DNA from: Streptomyces sp. MST-110588
GTDB lineage: Bacteria; Actinomycetota; Actinomycetes; Streptomycetales; Streptomycetaceae
Direction of reading: 5' to 3'
Length of the DNA stretch: 64,000 nucleotides
Assembly: GCF_022695595.1 (NCBI RefSeq)
Contig: NZ_CP074380.1
Coordinates: forward strand, 62,001-126,000
The notes under the pieces are model-generated. The model saw only the letters and a program-made list of their open reading frames with translations. It made no database searches and was not told the origin of the DNA. The first letter of the stretch is position 1. Each line of letters opens with the position of its first letter. Positions 35,382 through 44,111 of the stretch are shown in pieces. Position numbers and translations under genes: made by a program.

Positions 35382-36272
35382 ATGGATCCGCACCTTCTCC
35401 GTACGTTCGTGACCGTCGCCCGTCTCGGTTCCTTCTCCGATGCGGCGCGGGAGCTGGGGTACACCCAGTCGGCGGTGTCCCAGCACATCGCCGCGCTGGA
35501 GAGCGACCTGGGAACGGCCCTGCTGCGTCGGCGCCCGGTCGCGCCGACGACCGCCGGCGCCCGGCTGCTGGAGCACGCCGGGCCGCTGCTGCTGCGTCTG
35601 GACGCCGCCCGCGCGGACATCGCCCGTCTGACGGCGGCGCCCGCCACCCGCCTCGTCATAGGCGTGTCACCGTTGGCCATGACGTCGCAGTTCGCCGCGA
35701 CGCTCGCGGCCACGCTCCGGTCACAGCCCCTGTGGGAGGTGACGGTGCGCGTCCTGGGCCGGGCGGCTGTCCCCCGGCATGTCGCGACCGGAGCCGTGGA
35801 CCTCGGCCTCGTCGACGGCATCGCCGCGCCCAACGACCCGCTCCACCTCCCCGACACCGGCCCCCTCACGGCGCTGGCCGTCACCGGGCAGCCGCCCGCC
35901 GTCGCGCTGCCCGTCGGCCACCCCCTGGCCGGCCGGACCGGTCTGTGCCTGACCGACCTCGCCGACGCCCGGTGGCTCGACGCTCCCGAGGCCGCCGTCC
36001 CGCTCGGCCAGTTGCGGGCCGCGAGCGGCAGTGACGGCTATCGCCCGTCCTTGCGCTACGAGGGGTCCGACGTACGGGGGCTCCTCGCCCTGGTCGCCGC
36101 GGGGCAGGGGCTCGCGCTCCTTCCCCGGGCGGTGGTCGACGGCACACCCGGCGTCGTCCCGGTGCCCCTCGCCGCGCCGCGGCTGGTGCACCGCGTCGAA
36201 GCGCTGCACGGCGGTACGGCGGACGACCCCGCCGCGCTCCTGGCAGCGGCCCTCACGGCAGCCACCGGGTAA
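35382..36272 (+). CDS. LysR-family transcriptional regulator
   Basis: A regulator of 296 aa. The helix-turn-helix is TFVTVARLGSFSDAARELGY, then TQSAVSQHIAALESDLG. The effector half has the usual two lobes (RLVIGVSPLAM, VDLGLVDGIA, GLALLPRAVV). It is divergent from the GATase gene, with the palindromic operator right at its start codon, which fits tight auto-repression. Confidence 0.88.
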   Translation: MDPHLLRTFVTVARLGSFSDAARELGYTQSAVSQHIAALESDLGTALLRRRPVAPTTAGARLLEHAGPLLLRLDAARADIARLTAAPATRLVIGVSPLAMTSQFAATLAATLRSQPLWEVTVRVLGRAAVPRHVATGAVDLGLVDGIAAPNDPLHLPDTGPLTALAVTGQPPAVALPVGHPLAGRTGLCLTDLADARWLDAPEAAVPLGQLRAASGSDGYRPSLRYEGSDVRGLLALVAAGQGLALLPRAVVDGTPGVVPVPLAAPRLVHRVEALHGGTADDPAALLAAALTAATG

Positions 36273-36339
36273 CCGGGTGACAGGTGGCCGGGGGCGGCCA
36301 CCGGATGACCGTGGCCATCCCAGGCGCGCCCCGGCGTGA

Positions 36340-37754
36340 TCAGTCCTTCACGGCTTTCCGTACGGCCTCCAGGTCGACGAACTTGAAGTCGGTCGAGGGG
36401 CGTCGGCCCTCCTTTGGCGTGTCGTGCCCGTCCTGCACGACGAGCAGCCCCTTCGGGTACTTGGCGCCCATCGGGGCCGCCAGCGCGGCGGCCCCGTCGC
36501 ACTCCTGCGAGCCGTCCAGGACCGGGGAGGCCGCGGTGACGCGGAAGCCGCCCTCGTACTCGTTGTCCTCCAAGATCTCGCGGTCGTACGCGGCGAAGGT
36601 GTCGTCCCCCTGGCTGGACGCCAGGAGATAGCCGTCGCCGTCGGGCTCGGTGACCAGGGTGAGGCCCTCGACGTCGGCCGCCAGGCGCTTGCCGCCGTAG
36701 CCCGGATCGGCGCCCGCCACGCACCGGTCGGTGGCGTCGTCGTAGGTCGCCGGGACACCGTACCCACGGACCTTGTCGATCAGCTTCGGCGTGCCGGTCA
36801 GGTCGGCACGCAGCCGCCAGATGCCCACGTCCTCCTGCCCGGCGTACAGCGTGCCGTTGGCCGGGTCGACCACCATGCCCTCGACCTGCGGGAGTTCGCC
36901 CGGCTTGGCGCAGGGCGACCAGGACCTGCCGTCGGGGAGGCGGAAGGCGGCGGGGAGGTCGAGGGTACGGACCTTGCGGTAGCCGACCGTACCGCCGGGG
37001 CGGGGGTGAGTTCCAGGAGGGCGAGACTGGTCCGCTCGCGGCGGCTGACCAGGGCGTACGCGCGGCCGGTGGCCTTGTCGGTCCAGGTGGCCAGCCCGTA
37101 TGCGGTGTGCTGCCGGTCGATCTCCTCCTGGGAGGCGGAGAAGACGGGCGGGGCGGCCGGGTCCGTGATGTCGGTGAGCGGGCCGCCGGCCCGGTCGCGG
37201 TCGATGCGGTGGATACGCAGCCGGTCGTTGCCCCGGTCGCTGCTCACCGCGAGGTCGGCGCGGCCCGGGGAGAGCCGCAGTCCGTGGACGAGGTCGACGT
37301 TGTTCAAGCGGCCGGGAGCGTGGCCGGGGCCCGGCGCGGCGGGCGCGGGCAGCGACTGCACCTCGCGGGCGTCGAGGTCGTAGACCCGCAGGCCGCCCCG
37401 TTTGGCGGTGGCGATCACCAGGCTGCGGCCCGGGTCGGCGGAGTTGCGCCAGATCGCCGGGTCGTCGGCGTCCGCGTGGCCGCCGGCCTCGTCGTCGTGC
37501 AGGGCCGCGGTCTCGGCGCGCGGCGTGACGGCGGGCAGCGCGGTCGCGGGCCGTACGGTGGCGGGTTGCACGGCGGTGGGTCGTACGGCGGTTGGTTCTG
37601 CGGCGGCGGGTCGTACGGCGGTTGGTTCTGCGGTGGCGGGCGGTACCGCGGGGGCGGCGGACGCGGCCGGGAGGGGCACGGTCACGACGGCGAGTGCCGC
37701 GAGTGCCGTGGCGAGCGTGCGCGTCGCCATCCGGGCGCTGCGGGACATGACCAC
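36340..37754 (-). pseudogene. secreted beta-propeller phytase (3-phytase) (frameshifted)
   Basis: An exported phytase-like enzyme of about 470 aa if the frames are joined. The signal is LATALAALAVVTVPLPAASA. It is followed by a low-complexity linker rich in AEPTAVRP repeats. The propeller begins ADADDPAIWRN (calcium-binding) and goes on LVIATAKRGGLRVYDLD, LVHGLRLSPG. The frame breaks near 36994-37006 in a GGGG-C-GGGGG run. The next frame continues VEGMVVDPANGTLYAGQED, VEGLTLVTEPDGDGYLLASS and EGGFRVTAASPVLDG. It would release phosphate from phytate in soil. Confidence 0.83.
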
Positions 37755-37781
37755 GAAGAGACTCCTTGGTTCGAGGGGACC

Positions 37782-37820
<39 letters not shown>

Positions 37821-37936
37821 AAGAAGCGTGCCGAGTGTGTGAGGTGCGCATGAAGACTTACGGACCGGTGACGCGGCCGGTCCGCGTCCAAGAGGTGAAC
37901 GAGCGGTGGTTGCGGACTCATCGGCGCCGGCCGCCC

Positions 37937-38353
37937 TCAGGAGCTGACGTACTGGTCGGCGTACTCGGCCGTCGGCTCGATGGGCGTGATGACGTCGATG
38001 AGGATCCCGTTCGGATCGGTGACGATGAAGTGCCGCTGCCCGAACTCCTCGCTGCGCAGCTCCAGTTGAGGCGTCAGTCCCTCATGGACGACCAGTCGGC
38101 GCCATTCGGCGTCCACGTCCTGGACCTCGAAGTTCAGCAGCAGCCCCTGGGCGGGGACGCGATGCCGTTCGGGCAGCGTGGGATGGGTGTGGTCGATCAG
38201 TGCGAGTTCGTACGAGGGATTTCCCGGCCGGCGCAGACTGACGTACCAATCCGCCACGAAGGTGGTCTCGAAGCCCAGCAGCCGGGTGTAGAAGTCGCGG
38301 GACTCCTCCAGCCGCGCGGTGCCGATCACGGGATAGAAGCCGGTCAGTTCCAT
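37937..38353 (-). CDS. VOC-family (glyoxalase-fold) protein
   Basis: A 138-aa vicinal-oxygen-chelate protein. The marks are [34 protein letters not shown] and [17 protein letters not shown] with the metal Glu absent (Asp/Asn context). It could be a glyoxalase/dioxygenase or an antibiotic-binding resistance protein. The ATG at 38353 is the family start. It is divergent from a TetR gene with two operators between, so it is the probable TetR target. Confidence 0.8.
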   Translation of the reverse strand: MELTGFYPVIGTARLEESRDFYTRLLGFETTFVADWYVSLRRPGNPSYELALIDHTHPTLPERHRVPAQGLLLNFEVQDVDAEWRRLVVHEGLTPQLELRSEEFGQRHFIVTDPNGILIDVITPIEPTAEYADQYVSS

Positions 38354-38369
38354 GGGAATCACCTTTCGC

Positions 38370-38414
38370 GTACCATCGGTATGCGAAGAGGCTAGTTCAC
38401 ATACCAGCGGTATG
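38370..38414. promoter_or_regulatory. two TetR operators between the VOC and TetR genes
   Basis: GTACC-ATC-GGTATGC at 38370-38384 and the perfect palindrome CATACC-AGC-GGTATG at 38400-38414. Same half-sites and spacer, 30 bases apart, flanking the probable start points of the two divergent genes. Confidence 0.75.
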
Positions 38415-38438
38415 CCAATAGGTGGGCGAGGCGAGACG

Positions 38439-39029
38439 GTGCGGCAGGGCATCAGGGCACAGCAACGCGAGAAGACCAGGCAGGCGTTGCTGCTGGAGGG
38501 ACGGCGTCTGTTCGCCGAGCACGGCTACGGCGCGGTCGGCCTGTCCCAGATCGTCGGTGCGGCCGGGGTCACCAAGGGGGCGCTCTACCACCACTTCGAC
38601 TCCAAGGCCGCCGTGTTCCGCGCGGTCCTGGAATCGGTGCAGCGCGAGGTGGGCGAGCGGGTGGCGGCAGCCGCGGACGCCCATGGCGACCCGTGGCTGC
38701 AACTGACGGCAGGCTGCCGGGAGTTCCTCGCCGCGACCACGGCACCGGACGTTCAGCGGATCATGCTGGTAGACGGCCCGGCGGTGCTGGGGTGGAGTGA
38801 GTGGCGGTCGATGGACGAGACCCACTCGGCCCGCCACCTCAGCGACGTTCTGACCGTCCTGGTCGCATCAGGGGTGATCGCTCCACAACCGGTGGCTCCA
38901 TTGGCACACCTGCTGTCGGGAGCCATGAACGAGGCGGCCCTGTGGCTGGCCTCCTCCTCGTCCCCGGACGACCTGACGCACACCCAGGCCGCGCTGGAGC
39001 GCCTGCTCGATGCGTTGCGCACCGCCTGA
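38439..39029 (+). CDS. TetR-family regulator
   Basis: A regulator of about 196 aa. The helix-turn-helix has [20 protein letters not shown], then [20 protein letters not shown]. The C-terminal ligand domain is helical. I place the start at GTG 38439 because the second operator covers an alternative ATG at 38412. It is divergent from the VOC gene, which it most likely represses. Confidence 0.88.
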   Translation: MRQGIRAQQREKTRQALLLEGRRLFAEHGYGAVGLSQIVGAAGVTKGALYHHFDSKAAVFRAVLESVQREVGERVAAAADAHGDPWLQLTAGCREFLAATTAPDVQRIMLVDGPAVLGWSEWRSMDETHSARHLSDVLTVLVASGVIAPQPVAPLAHLLSGAMNEAALWLASSSSPDDLTHTQAALERLLDALRTA

Positions 39030-39073
39030 AGGCAGCTTCACGTGCTCACCACACGCGTGGACGAGGAAGGCGA

Positions 39074-40255
39074 TCAGATGGTCAGGGAGTCGATCAGATG
39101 GTCGACGACGTCAGGGAGGCCGGCGCGGCGCCGGCAGGCGGCACGCTGGCGTTCGGCGCCGCCGCCTTTGGCGCGCAGCCGCGACCACCCGGCGCGTACC
39201 AGCCCCAGATCGCCGTGGTGCCCCAGCGCCGGCTGAATCCACCTCACGAGCTGTTCGACCCGCACCTCCGCGGGGACCAGGCGGCTGGTGAGTACATCGA
39301 CCCCCTTCCCGCTCAAACCGTCGCGGGCGGCACGCCAGCAGGCCGCGCGCAGCGTCTCCGGCTGCGGACGCGGCGCCGGTTCCCCCGCGTCGATCGCCTC
39401 CAGTGCGGTCGCGGCCATGGCTTTGACGACCGCGGCCAGCAGGAGCGTCTCGTCGGTGGTGGTGGCCGCGTCGGCCGCCCGGACCTCCAGGGTCGGCACA
39501 TGGCTGGAGGGCCTGATGTCCCAGTACAGGCCGCCGCGGTCCATGACGGCGCCGGTCTCCATGACGCAGCCGACGAGGTCCTCGAAGTGCGCGGGAGATT
39601 CGAAGTACGGCGGAGGGCCGGCGATCGGCCAGCGCGCCGCGGTCATGGTGCGCCAGCTCGCGTAGCCGGTGTCCCTCCCGGACCAGTAGGGCGAGTTGGC
39701 CGACAGGGCGATCAGGACCGGGATCCAGGGGCGCAGGTGGTTGCTGACCTTCAGGGCCCGGGCCAGGTCCGGGATGCCGATGTGGATGTGGCAGGCGCAG
39801 GCGGTCTGCTCGTCGTCCAGGGCCCGGAACGTCGCGACGCTCCGGGCGTACCGGGCCCCCTGCGAGATGGGGGGCGGCAGCGACTGTCCCAGGACGGGCG
39901 ATCCGCTGGAGACGACACGCAGACCCTGGCGGCCGGCGGCGCCTGCGATGACGGCACGCATGGAGCGGATCTGCTCACCGAGGCCCCCCATGCCGGTGTG
40001 CGGTTCGGTCCGCCCCTCGACCTGGTAGCAGGTCAGTTCCGTACCGACCCGCTCCCCCAGCCCGAGGGAGGACGCCTGTGTCACCACCTTCTGTCCCCGC
40101 GGGCTCACTTCCCGGGTCATCGGATCGACCAGCAGGTACTCCTCCTCCACTCCCACGGTCAGCGGTTCCCGGACCGCGGCGGCGGCACGGCGCCGACCGC
40201 GACCGCAGGGGAGGGAGGTTTCCGCGTCCGTGGTGCCGTCGGCTTCACCGTCCAC
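39074..40255 (-). CDS. carboxylate-amine ligase, YbdK/glutamate-cysteine ligase type 2
   Basis: A 393-aa GCS2-family ligase. The N-terminal signature LTVGVEEEYLLVDPMTREV, then ACACHIHIGIPD, GYASWRTMTAARWP, YWDIRPSSHVPTLEVRAADA and DGLSGKGVDV are family marks. GCS2 enzymes activate a carboxylate as acyl phosphate and join it to an amine; in vivo substrates are often unknown. The GTG at 40255 gives a short variable N-terminus; the longer upstream frame overlaps the next gene and is rejected. No partner genes are near. Confidence 0.85.
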   Translation of the reverse strand: MDGEADGTTDAETSLPCGRGRRRAAAAVREPLTVGVEEEYLLVDPMTREVSPRGQKVVTQASSLGLGERVGTELTCYQVEGRTEPHTGMGGLGEQIRSMRAVIAGAAGRQGLRVVSSGSPVLGQSLPPPISQGARYARSVATFRALDDEQTACACHIHIGIPDLARALKVSNHLRPWIPVLIALSANSPYWSGRDTGYASWRTMTAARWPIAGPPPYFESPAHFEDLVGCVMETGAVMDRGGLYWDIRPSSHVPTLEVRAADAATTTDETLLLAAVVKAMAATALEAIDAGEPAPRPQPETLRAACWRAARDGLSGKGVDVLTSRLVPAEVRVEQLVRWIQPALGHHGDLGLVRAGWSRLRAKGGGAERQRAACRRRAGLPDVVDHLIDSLTI

Positions 40256-40392
40256 GGTGAGCAGTCTGTCACGGGCGGCAATCACCGGGTACGGCGAGAG
40301 GCGGCCTTGTGGGTGGAAACGGACACAGCACCCGGTCCAGCTCTTTTTCCGGCCCTTCCCGGCCCCTTTCTCGGTTCCTGCCCGGTCCCTTC

Positions 40393-41019
40393 TCAGTCCT
40401 TCGCGCCGCCCGCGTCGGGCAGGAGGGGGAAGAGCCGCGCGATGAGGGCCACCGGCCGGGCCGCGGAAGGCCGTACGGACGGCTGCCGTTCGCGGGCCCG
40501 GTAGGGGGCGAGCGTCCGGCGTACCGCCTCGGCGACCGCGCTCATCTCCTCGGGCGTCAGGTAGGCCACCGCGCTGAAGGCTTCGTCCTGACGCCACGCC
40601 TCTGGGGCCCGGTCCCGCCGGTCGAGCCACTGCCGGTAGCTCTCGTCCTCCAGCCCGCGGGCCAGTTGCCCGAACTCCCCGGCACCGGGCTCGGCGGACG
40701 TCTGACCGGAGGACCCGGCGGGGGGGTCGGCGGCCGGAGGCGGCGCCGTCTGCCGCAGGCGCCACGGCCGCGCCCGGCCGCCGGCGTGCGGGGCCTCTTC
40801 GATGTGTCCGTACCGCGCGAGCTGCCGCAGGTGGAACGAGCACAGGCCGGAGCTGTGGCCGAGCCGCCCGGCGGCCTCGGTGGCCGTGAGTGTGCCGGTC
40901 TCCGCGAGAAGGTCCAGCAAGGCCCTGCGCACCTGGTGCTCGGGGAGACGGTCACCGGTGTGCCGGGGAACGCCGGCTTTCGCGGGTACGGGTGCCACGC
41001 CGGCATCTTCTTCAGTCAC
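40393..41019 (-). CDS. ArsR-like winged-helix regulator
   Basis: A 208-aa regulator with an N-terminal winged helix (HQVRRALLDLLAETGTLTAT, then EAAGRLGHSSGLCSFHLRQL) and a longer C-terminal half (EDESYRQWLDRRDRAPEAWR, MSAVAEAVRRTLAPY) usual in the HTH_20-type proteins. The GTG at 41019 lies inside the first CTTTGCAAAG operator, so binding would block its own translation start or promoter. It is divergent from a peptide deformylase gene. Confidence 0.82.
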   Translation of the reverse strand: MTEEDAGVAPVPAKAGVPRHTGDRLPEHQVRRALLDLLAETGTLTATEAAGRLGHSSGLCSFHLRQLARYGHIEEAPHAGGRARPWRLRQTAPPPAADPPAGSSGQTSAEPGAGEFGQLARGLEDESYRQWLDRRDRAPEAWRQDEAFSAVAYLTPEEMSAVAEAVRRTLAPYRARERQPSVRPSAARPVALIARLFPLLPDAGGAKD

Positions 41020-41045
41020 TTTGCAAAGTCTGCTACTTTGCAAAG
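41018..41045. promoter_or_regulatory. ArsR-type operators, CTTTGCAAAG twice
   Basis: Perfect 10-bp palindromes at 41019-41028 and 41036-41045, 17 bases apart centre to centre. The first extends to 12 bp (ACTTTGCAAAGT). They overlap the regulator start codon. Confidence 0.8.
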
Positions 41046-41129
41046 CGCTTGGCAAGCGGCTTACGGATCGACCGCACCCGGTCGACGAGTTGTGCCCCTC
41101 GTCCGGTATGCCCTCATATCCGAGAAAGG

Positions 41130-41804
41130 ATGATGTCCGCGGTGTCCGCACGTCACGATCGCCCCGACCTTGCCGACCGCCGGGTCCGGGTGCAGGGCCA
41201 ACCCGTCGACTCCTACCCGCTGTTGCCCCCGGAGGCCGAACGTGGCTCGGTCCGCCGGATCACGGAGGTGGGCGAGGAGGTCCTGCACCGCCCGTGCCGG
41301 GAGGTGACCGAGTTCGGCACCCCGGCACTGTCCGCTCTCATCGACGACATGTTCGTCACCATGCATGTCGCCGACGGCGCCGGGCTGGCCGCCAATCAGG
41401 TCGGCATCGACCTGCGGCTCTTCGTGTACGACTGCCCGGACGACGACGGCATCCGCCACGTCGGGCACATCGTCAATCCGGTGCTCGACGCACTCGACCC
41501 GGCCGGCCGCCGGCTCATCGACGAAGGGGAAGGCTGTCTGTCGGTGCCGGGTGCCGTCATGGCCGTCCCCCGGACCGATCGTGCCGTGGTGCGCGGTTTC
41601 GACAAGGACGGCAACCCGCTCGTCATCGAAGGCACGGGGTACTTCGCCCGGTGTCTTCAGCACGAGACCGATCACCTCTTGGGACACGTCTATCTCGACC
41701 GGCTCGCCAAGCGGGACCGGAAAGACGCACTGCGGCAGATGGCCGACCGCCGCGAGCAGGTCTTCGCCCGGCGGGCCGGCAAGGCCGCCGTGCTGGGCCG
41801 TTAG
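41130..41804 (+). CDS. def: peptide deformylase
   Basis: A 224-aa metal deformylase. All three motifs are present: GAGLAANQVG, EGCLSVPG with the Cys ligand, and QHETDHLLG with the two His ligands and Glu. It removes the formyl group from new proteins. Streptomyces usually has several copies, and extra ones can give actinonin resistance. The N-terminus has a variable 35-residue leader. The ATG at 41130 or 41133 is used; GAAAGG is very close upstream, so a GTG at 41142 is a fair alternative. The ArsR-type operators lie about 90 bases upstream. Confidence 0.93.
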   Translation: MMSAVSARHDRPDLADRRVRVQGQPVDSYPLLPPEAERGSVRRITEVGEEVLHRPCREVTEFGTPALSALIDDMFVTMHVADGAGLAANQVGIDLRLFVYDCPDDDGIRHVGHIVNPVLDALDPAGRRLIDEGEGCLSVPGAVMAVPRTDRAVVRGFDKDGNPLVIEGTGYFARCLQHETDHLLGHVYLDRLAKRDRKDALRQMADRREQVFARRAGKAAVLGR

Positions 41805-41837
41805 CACCATCACCGACACCGGGTGCCGGTGATGGTG
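41805..41837 (+). terminator. terminator hairpin after def
   Basis: The stem CACCATCACCG pairs with CGGTGATGGTG over an 11-base loop, directly after the def stop. The following 80 bases repeat CGGTG/GGCGGGTG-like units but hold no gene. Confidence 0.75.
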
Positions 41838-42102
41838 CCGGTGATGATGTGGCGGGTGTCGGTGTTGACGTGGCGGGTGCCGGTGCCGGTGTGCGCGAGG
41901 GAATCGGCACGGCGCGGTCGTGACCGCGTGCGCGCACGGTCTTCGAGCCCGCCCCGGCTACTACGACGGCCCCGGCGAGGGCTCCGACCCGGCCGCGGCT
42001 CCTGACCCGGCCGCGGCGTGCCCCGGGCGGCCGAGACGCGCCTGCGAAGTGCCGGGGCAGAGCGGCGAGTTGCCCGGGTACGACGGCGCCGGGGCGCCGC
42101 CC

Positions 42103-42471
42103 TCAGGCCGTGCGGTGAGGGCGGCGGTCACCGGGGAGCGTGGTGCGGTCCGCTTCGTCCTGGACGAGCAGGGAGAGCAGCGATGCCACGGTCAGGCCGG
42201 CTTCGGCCGGGTGACGCAGGATCTTGCTGGGATCGATCTGGTAGGTGTTGGTGCGCCCCTCCCGGGTGTGGGAGAGATAACCGTCGCGCTCCAGATCGGA
42301 AATGATCTTCTGGACGGCACGCTCGGTCAACCGGCAGTGCGCGGCGATGTCGCGGATACGGGCGTGGTGGTTGTCGGCGATGGCTGCCAGCACCCGAGCA
42401 TGGTTGGTCAGAAACGTCCATCCGGTATGCGGCTCGGGCACTCCGTTATTCGGTTCGGACACTCCGTTCAT
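42103..42471 (-). CDS. winged-helix regulator (MarR/ArsR-like)
   Basis: A 122-aa single-domain regulator. LTNHARVLAAIADNHHARIR, then DIAAHCRLTERAVQKIISDL and the wing GYLSHTREGRTNTYQID are a clear winged helix of the HTH_24 type. The C-terminus is a short helix (ASLLSLLVQDEAD). It is divergent from the STAS-ANTAR gene. Ligand unknown. Confidence 0.82.
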   Translation of the reverse strand: MNGVSEPNNGVPEPHTGWTFLTNHARVLAAIADNHHARIRDIAAHCRLTERAVQKIISDLERDGYLSHTREGRTNTYQIDPSKILRHPAEAGLTVASLLSLLVQDEADRTTLPGDRRPHRTA

Positions 42472-42602
42472 GCTCCAACTCTACCGACCAAGTATTCACG
42501 CACCAGAAAACACGTACGGCGTTTCATGTATTTGCTAGCGTATAGGGAGTGGTAGGCAGCCTGCGGGCCGAGGCAGGCGATCCGTGACGGGAGAGGAAGG
42601 CC

Positions 42603-43352
42603 ATGCCGGAGCACACGCGTCGGGCGACATCCCTCACCGGGGAAGACGCCGGACACCACAGGAACGGCAGGACACCGGCCGCGGCCTCGCCCGCCTCTCC
42701 CCTGCCGGCGGTCGAGATCCTGGCGGACGGCGACCGGGTGAGCGTGGCGCTGCGGGGAGAACTCGACCTGGACGTGGCCCGCCGGATGGAACCCGAGCTG
42801 CACGAGATCCTCGGCCGCTCGCCCCGCGGACTCGACCTCCACCTGGACGCGGTGGGTTTTTGCGACTGCGCCGGTCTCAATCTGCTGCTGCGTCTGCGTC
42901 TGCGGGCTCTCGACCAGGACAAGACCGTGGCCATCCGCTCCAGCAGCCGCGCCGTCGAGCGGCTGCTGGACCTGGCCGGAGCCCGGGCGCTGTTCGTCCC
43001 GCCGAAGCCGACCGGCCATGACGTGACGGGTTCCGCCGCCCTCCACGGCAAGGGCTCGCAGCAGGACACCTGTCAGGCGCTGTCCGCGGAAGTCGCCCAG
43101 TTGCGCCGCGCCATGCAGACCCGGCCGACCATCGACCTGGCGCGCGGCATCTTGATGGCCACCTTCAGCCTGAGCCCCGACGCCGCCTGGGAGACACTGG
43201 TGACCGCTTCACAGAACACCAACACCAAGCTGTACCGCCTGGCTCAGGGCCTGGTGAACTGCGTTCAGGGGACCGCGCTGCCCCAGACGGTGCAGCAGCA
43301 GTTGGCGGCGGCGGTCGCCAAGGCGAAGGCGGCTCCGACGAGTCTGTCGTAG
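42603..43352 (+). CDS. STAS-ANTAR fusion protein
   Basis: A 249-aa two-domain protein. Residues 36-130 form a STAS domain (EILADGDRVSVALRGELDLD, DAVGFCDCAGLNLLLRLRLR), the anti-sigma antagonist fold; Cys and Ala sit where the phosphorylated Ser is usual (DCAG). Residues 160-225 form an ANTAR RNA-binding domain (LRRAMQTRPTIDLARGILMA, DAAWETLVTASQNTNTK). It may link stress-sigma partner switching to transcription antitermination. Both domains are common in Streptomyces, but together they are less usual. Confidence 0.85.
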   Translation: MPEHTRRATSLTGEDAGHHRNGRTPAAASPASPLPAVEILADGDRVSVALRGELDLDVARRMEPELHEILGRSPRGLDLHLDAVGFCDCAGLNLLLRLRLRALDQDKTVAIRSSSRAVERLLDLAGARALFVPPKPTGHDVTGSAALHGKGSQQDTCQALSAEVAQLRRAMQTRPTIDLARGILMATFSLSPDAAWETLVTASQNTNTKLYRLAQGLVNCVQGTALPQTVQQQLAAAVAKAKAAPTSLS

Positions 43353-43383
43353 AGCCCGGCCCCAGCCACCGGCGGCGCCGGCG

Positions 43384-44004
43384 TCACCCGCCGATGACGG
43401 CGTCGGGCCGGGACGGCAGTGCGATCGAGGCGAGGAAGCCGTCGAGCATGGCGACCTGTACGTCCTCGGGGAACCGGCCGGGGTCGAAGAGCGCCTGGAC
43501 GACGAGCCCGTGGGTGAACGCGACGGCGGTGGCGGCCAGTTGCTCCGGGTCGGCGGTCGCGGGCAGCTCGCCGAGATCACGGGCGGCTTCGAGGTGCGGC
43601 CGGATCGCCGTACGCATCCGCGCATAGCGGTCGGCCTGGTCCGTACCGAGAGCGTCGTCGGCCAGGGCCAGATCCCAGGAGCTGACCCAGATGCGGTTAC
43701 GGGCGACGTCGTCCGGGGTCAGCGGCAGGACGTCCAGCAGTACGGCCCTGAGCGCGGCGAGCCCTTCGATGGGGCGTGCCCGCCGGGGGCGTTCCGCGGT
43801 GCGTTTCTCCAGCAGGTCCAGGGCGTGCGCGACCAGGGCCCGTTTGGTCGGGAAGTAGTGCATGAGCATGCCGGTCGAGACGCCCATGGCGGTGGCGACG
43901 GCACGCAGCGTCAGTCCGCCGAACCCCTTGTCGGCGAGTACGCGCCACACCGCCTGGGACACGTCCTCGCGGCGGGCTTCACGATCTCCAAGTGCGGGAG
44001 GCAT
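43384..44004 (-). CDS. TetR-family regulator (BetI-like)
   Basis: A 206-aa regulator. The helix-turn-helix reads LADKGFGGLTLRAVATAMGV, then STGMLMHYFPTKRALVAHAL. The C-terminal domain (DPEQLAATAVAFTHGLVVQA) is the BetI/TetR_C_6 type. It is divergent from the GNAT-NTF2 fusion gene with four direct repeats between them. Confidence 0.88.
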   Translation of the reverse strand: MPPALGDREARREDVSQAVWRVLADKGFGGLTLRAVATAMGVSTGMLMHYFPTKRALVAHALDLLEKRTAERPRRARPIEGLAALRAVLLDVLPLTPDDVARNRIWVSSWDLALADDALGTDQADRYARMRTAIRPHLEAARDLGELPATADPEQLAATAVAFTHGLVVQALFDPGRFPEDVQVAMLDGFLASIALPSRPDAVIGG

Positions 44005-44026
44005 GCTGCTACCTTACATACCGAAC

Positions 44027-44086
44027 GCTCGTTACGTACCTATGCTCGTTACGCACTCACGCTTGTTACGGCCCGCGCTCGTGACG
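44027..44086. promoter_or_regulatory. four direct repeats GCTCGTTACG, 17-base period
   Basis: GCTCGTTACG at 44027 and 44044, GCTTGTTACG at 44061, GCTCGTGACG at 44077. Spacing is 17, 17 and 16 bases. They fill the gap between the TetR and GNAT genes and may be a multi-site operator. Confidence 0.8.
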
Positions 44087-44111
44087 TACCTGCCGTACCT
44101 GACCCTGGAAG

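Noticed and set aside
39074..40843. Extended 589-aa version of the YbdK-type ligase
   Set aside because: The added N-terminus overlaps the ArsR-like gene antisense and is Arg/Pro-rich; GTG at 40255 gives the family length.
41823..41925. CGGTG/GGCGGGTG-like units after def as a CRISPR or tandem array
   Set aside because: Irregular units without fixed spacers; better explained by the terminator hairpin and low-complexity DNA.
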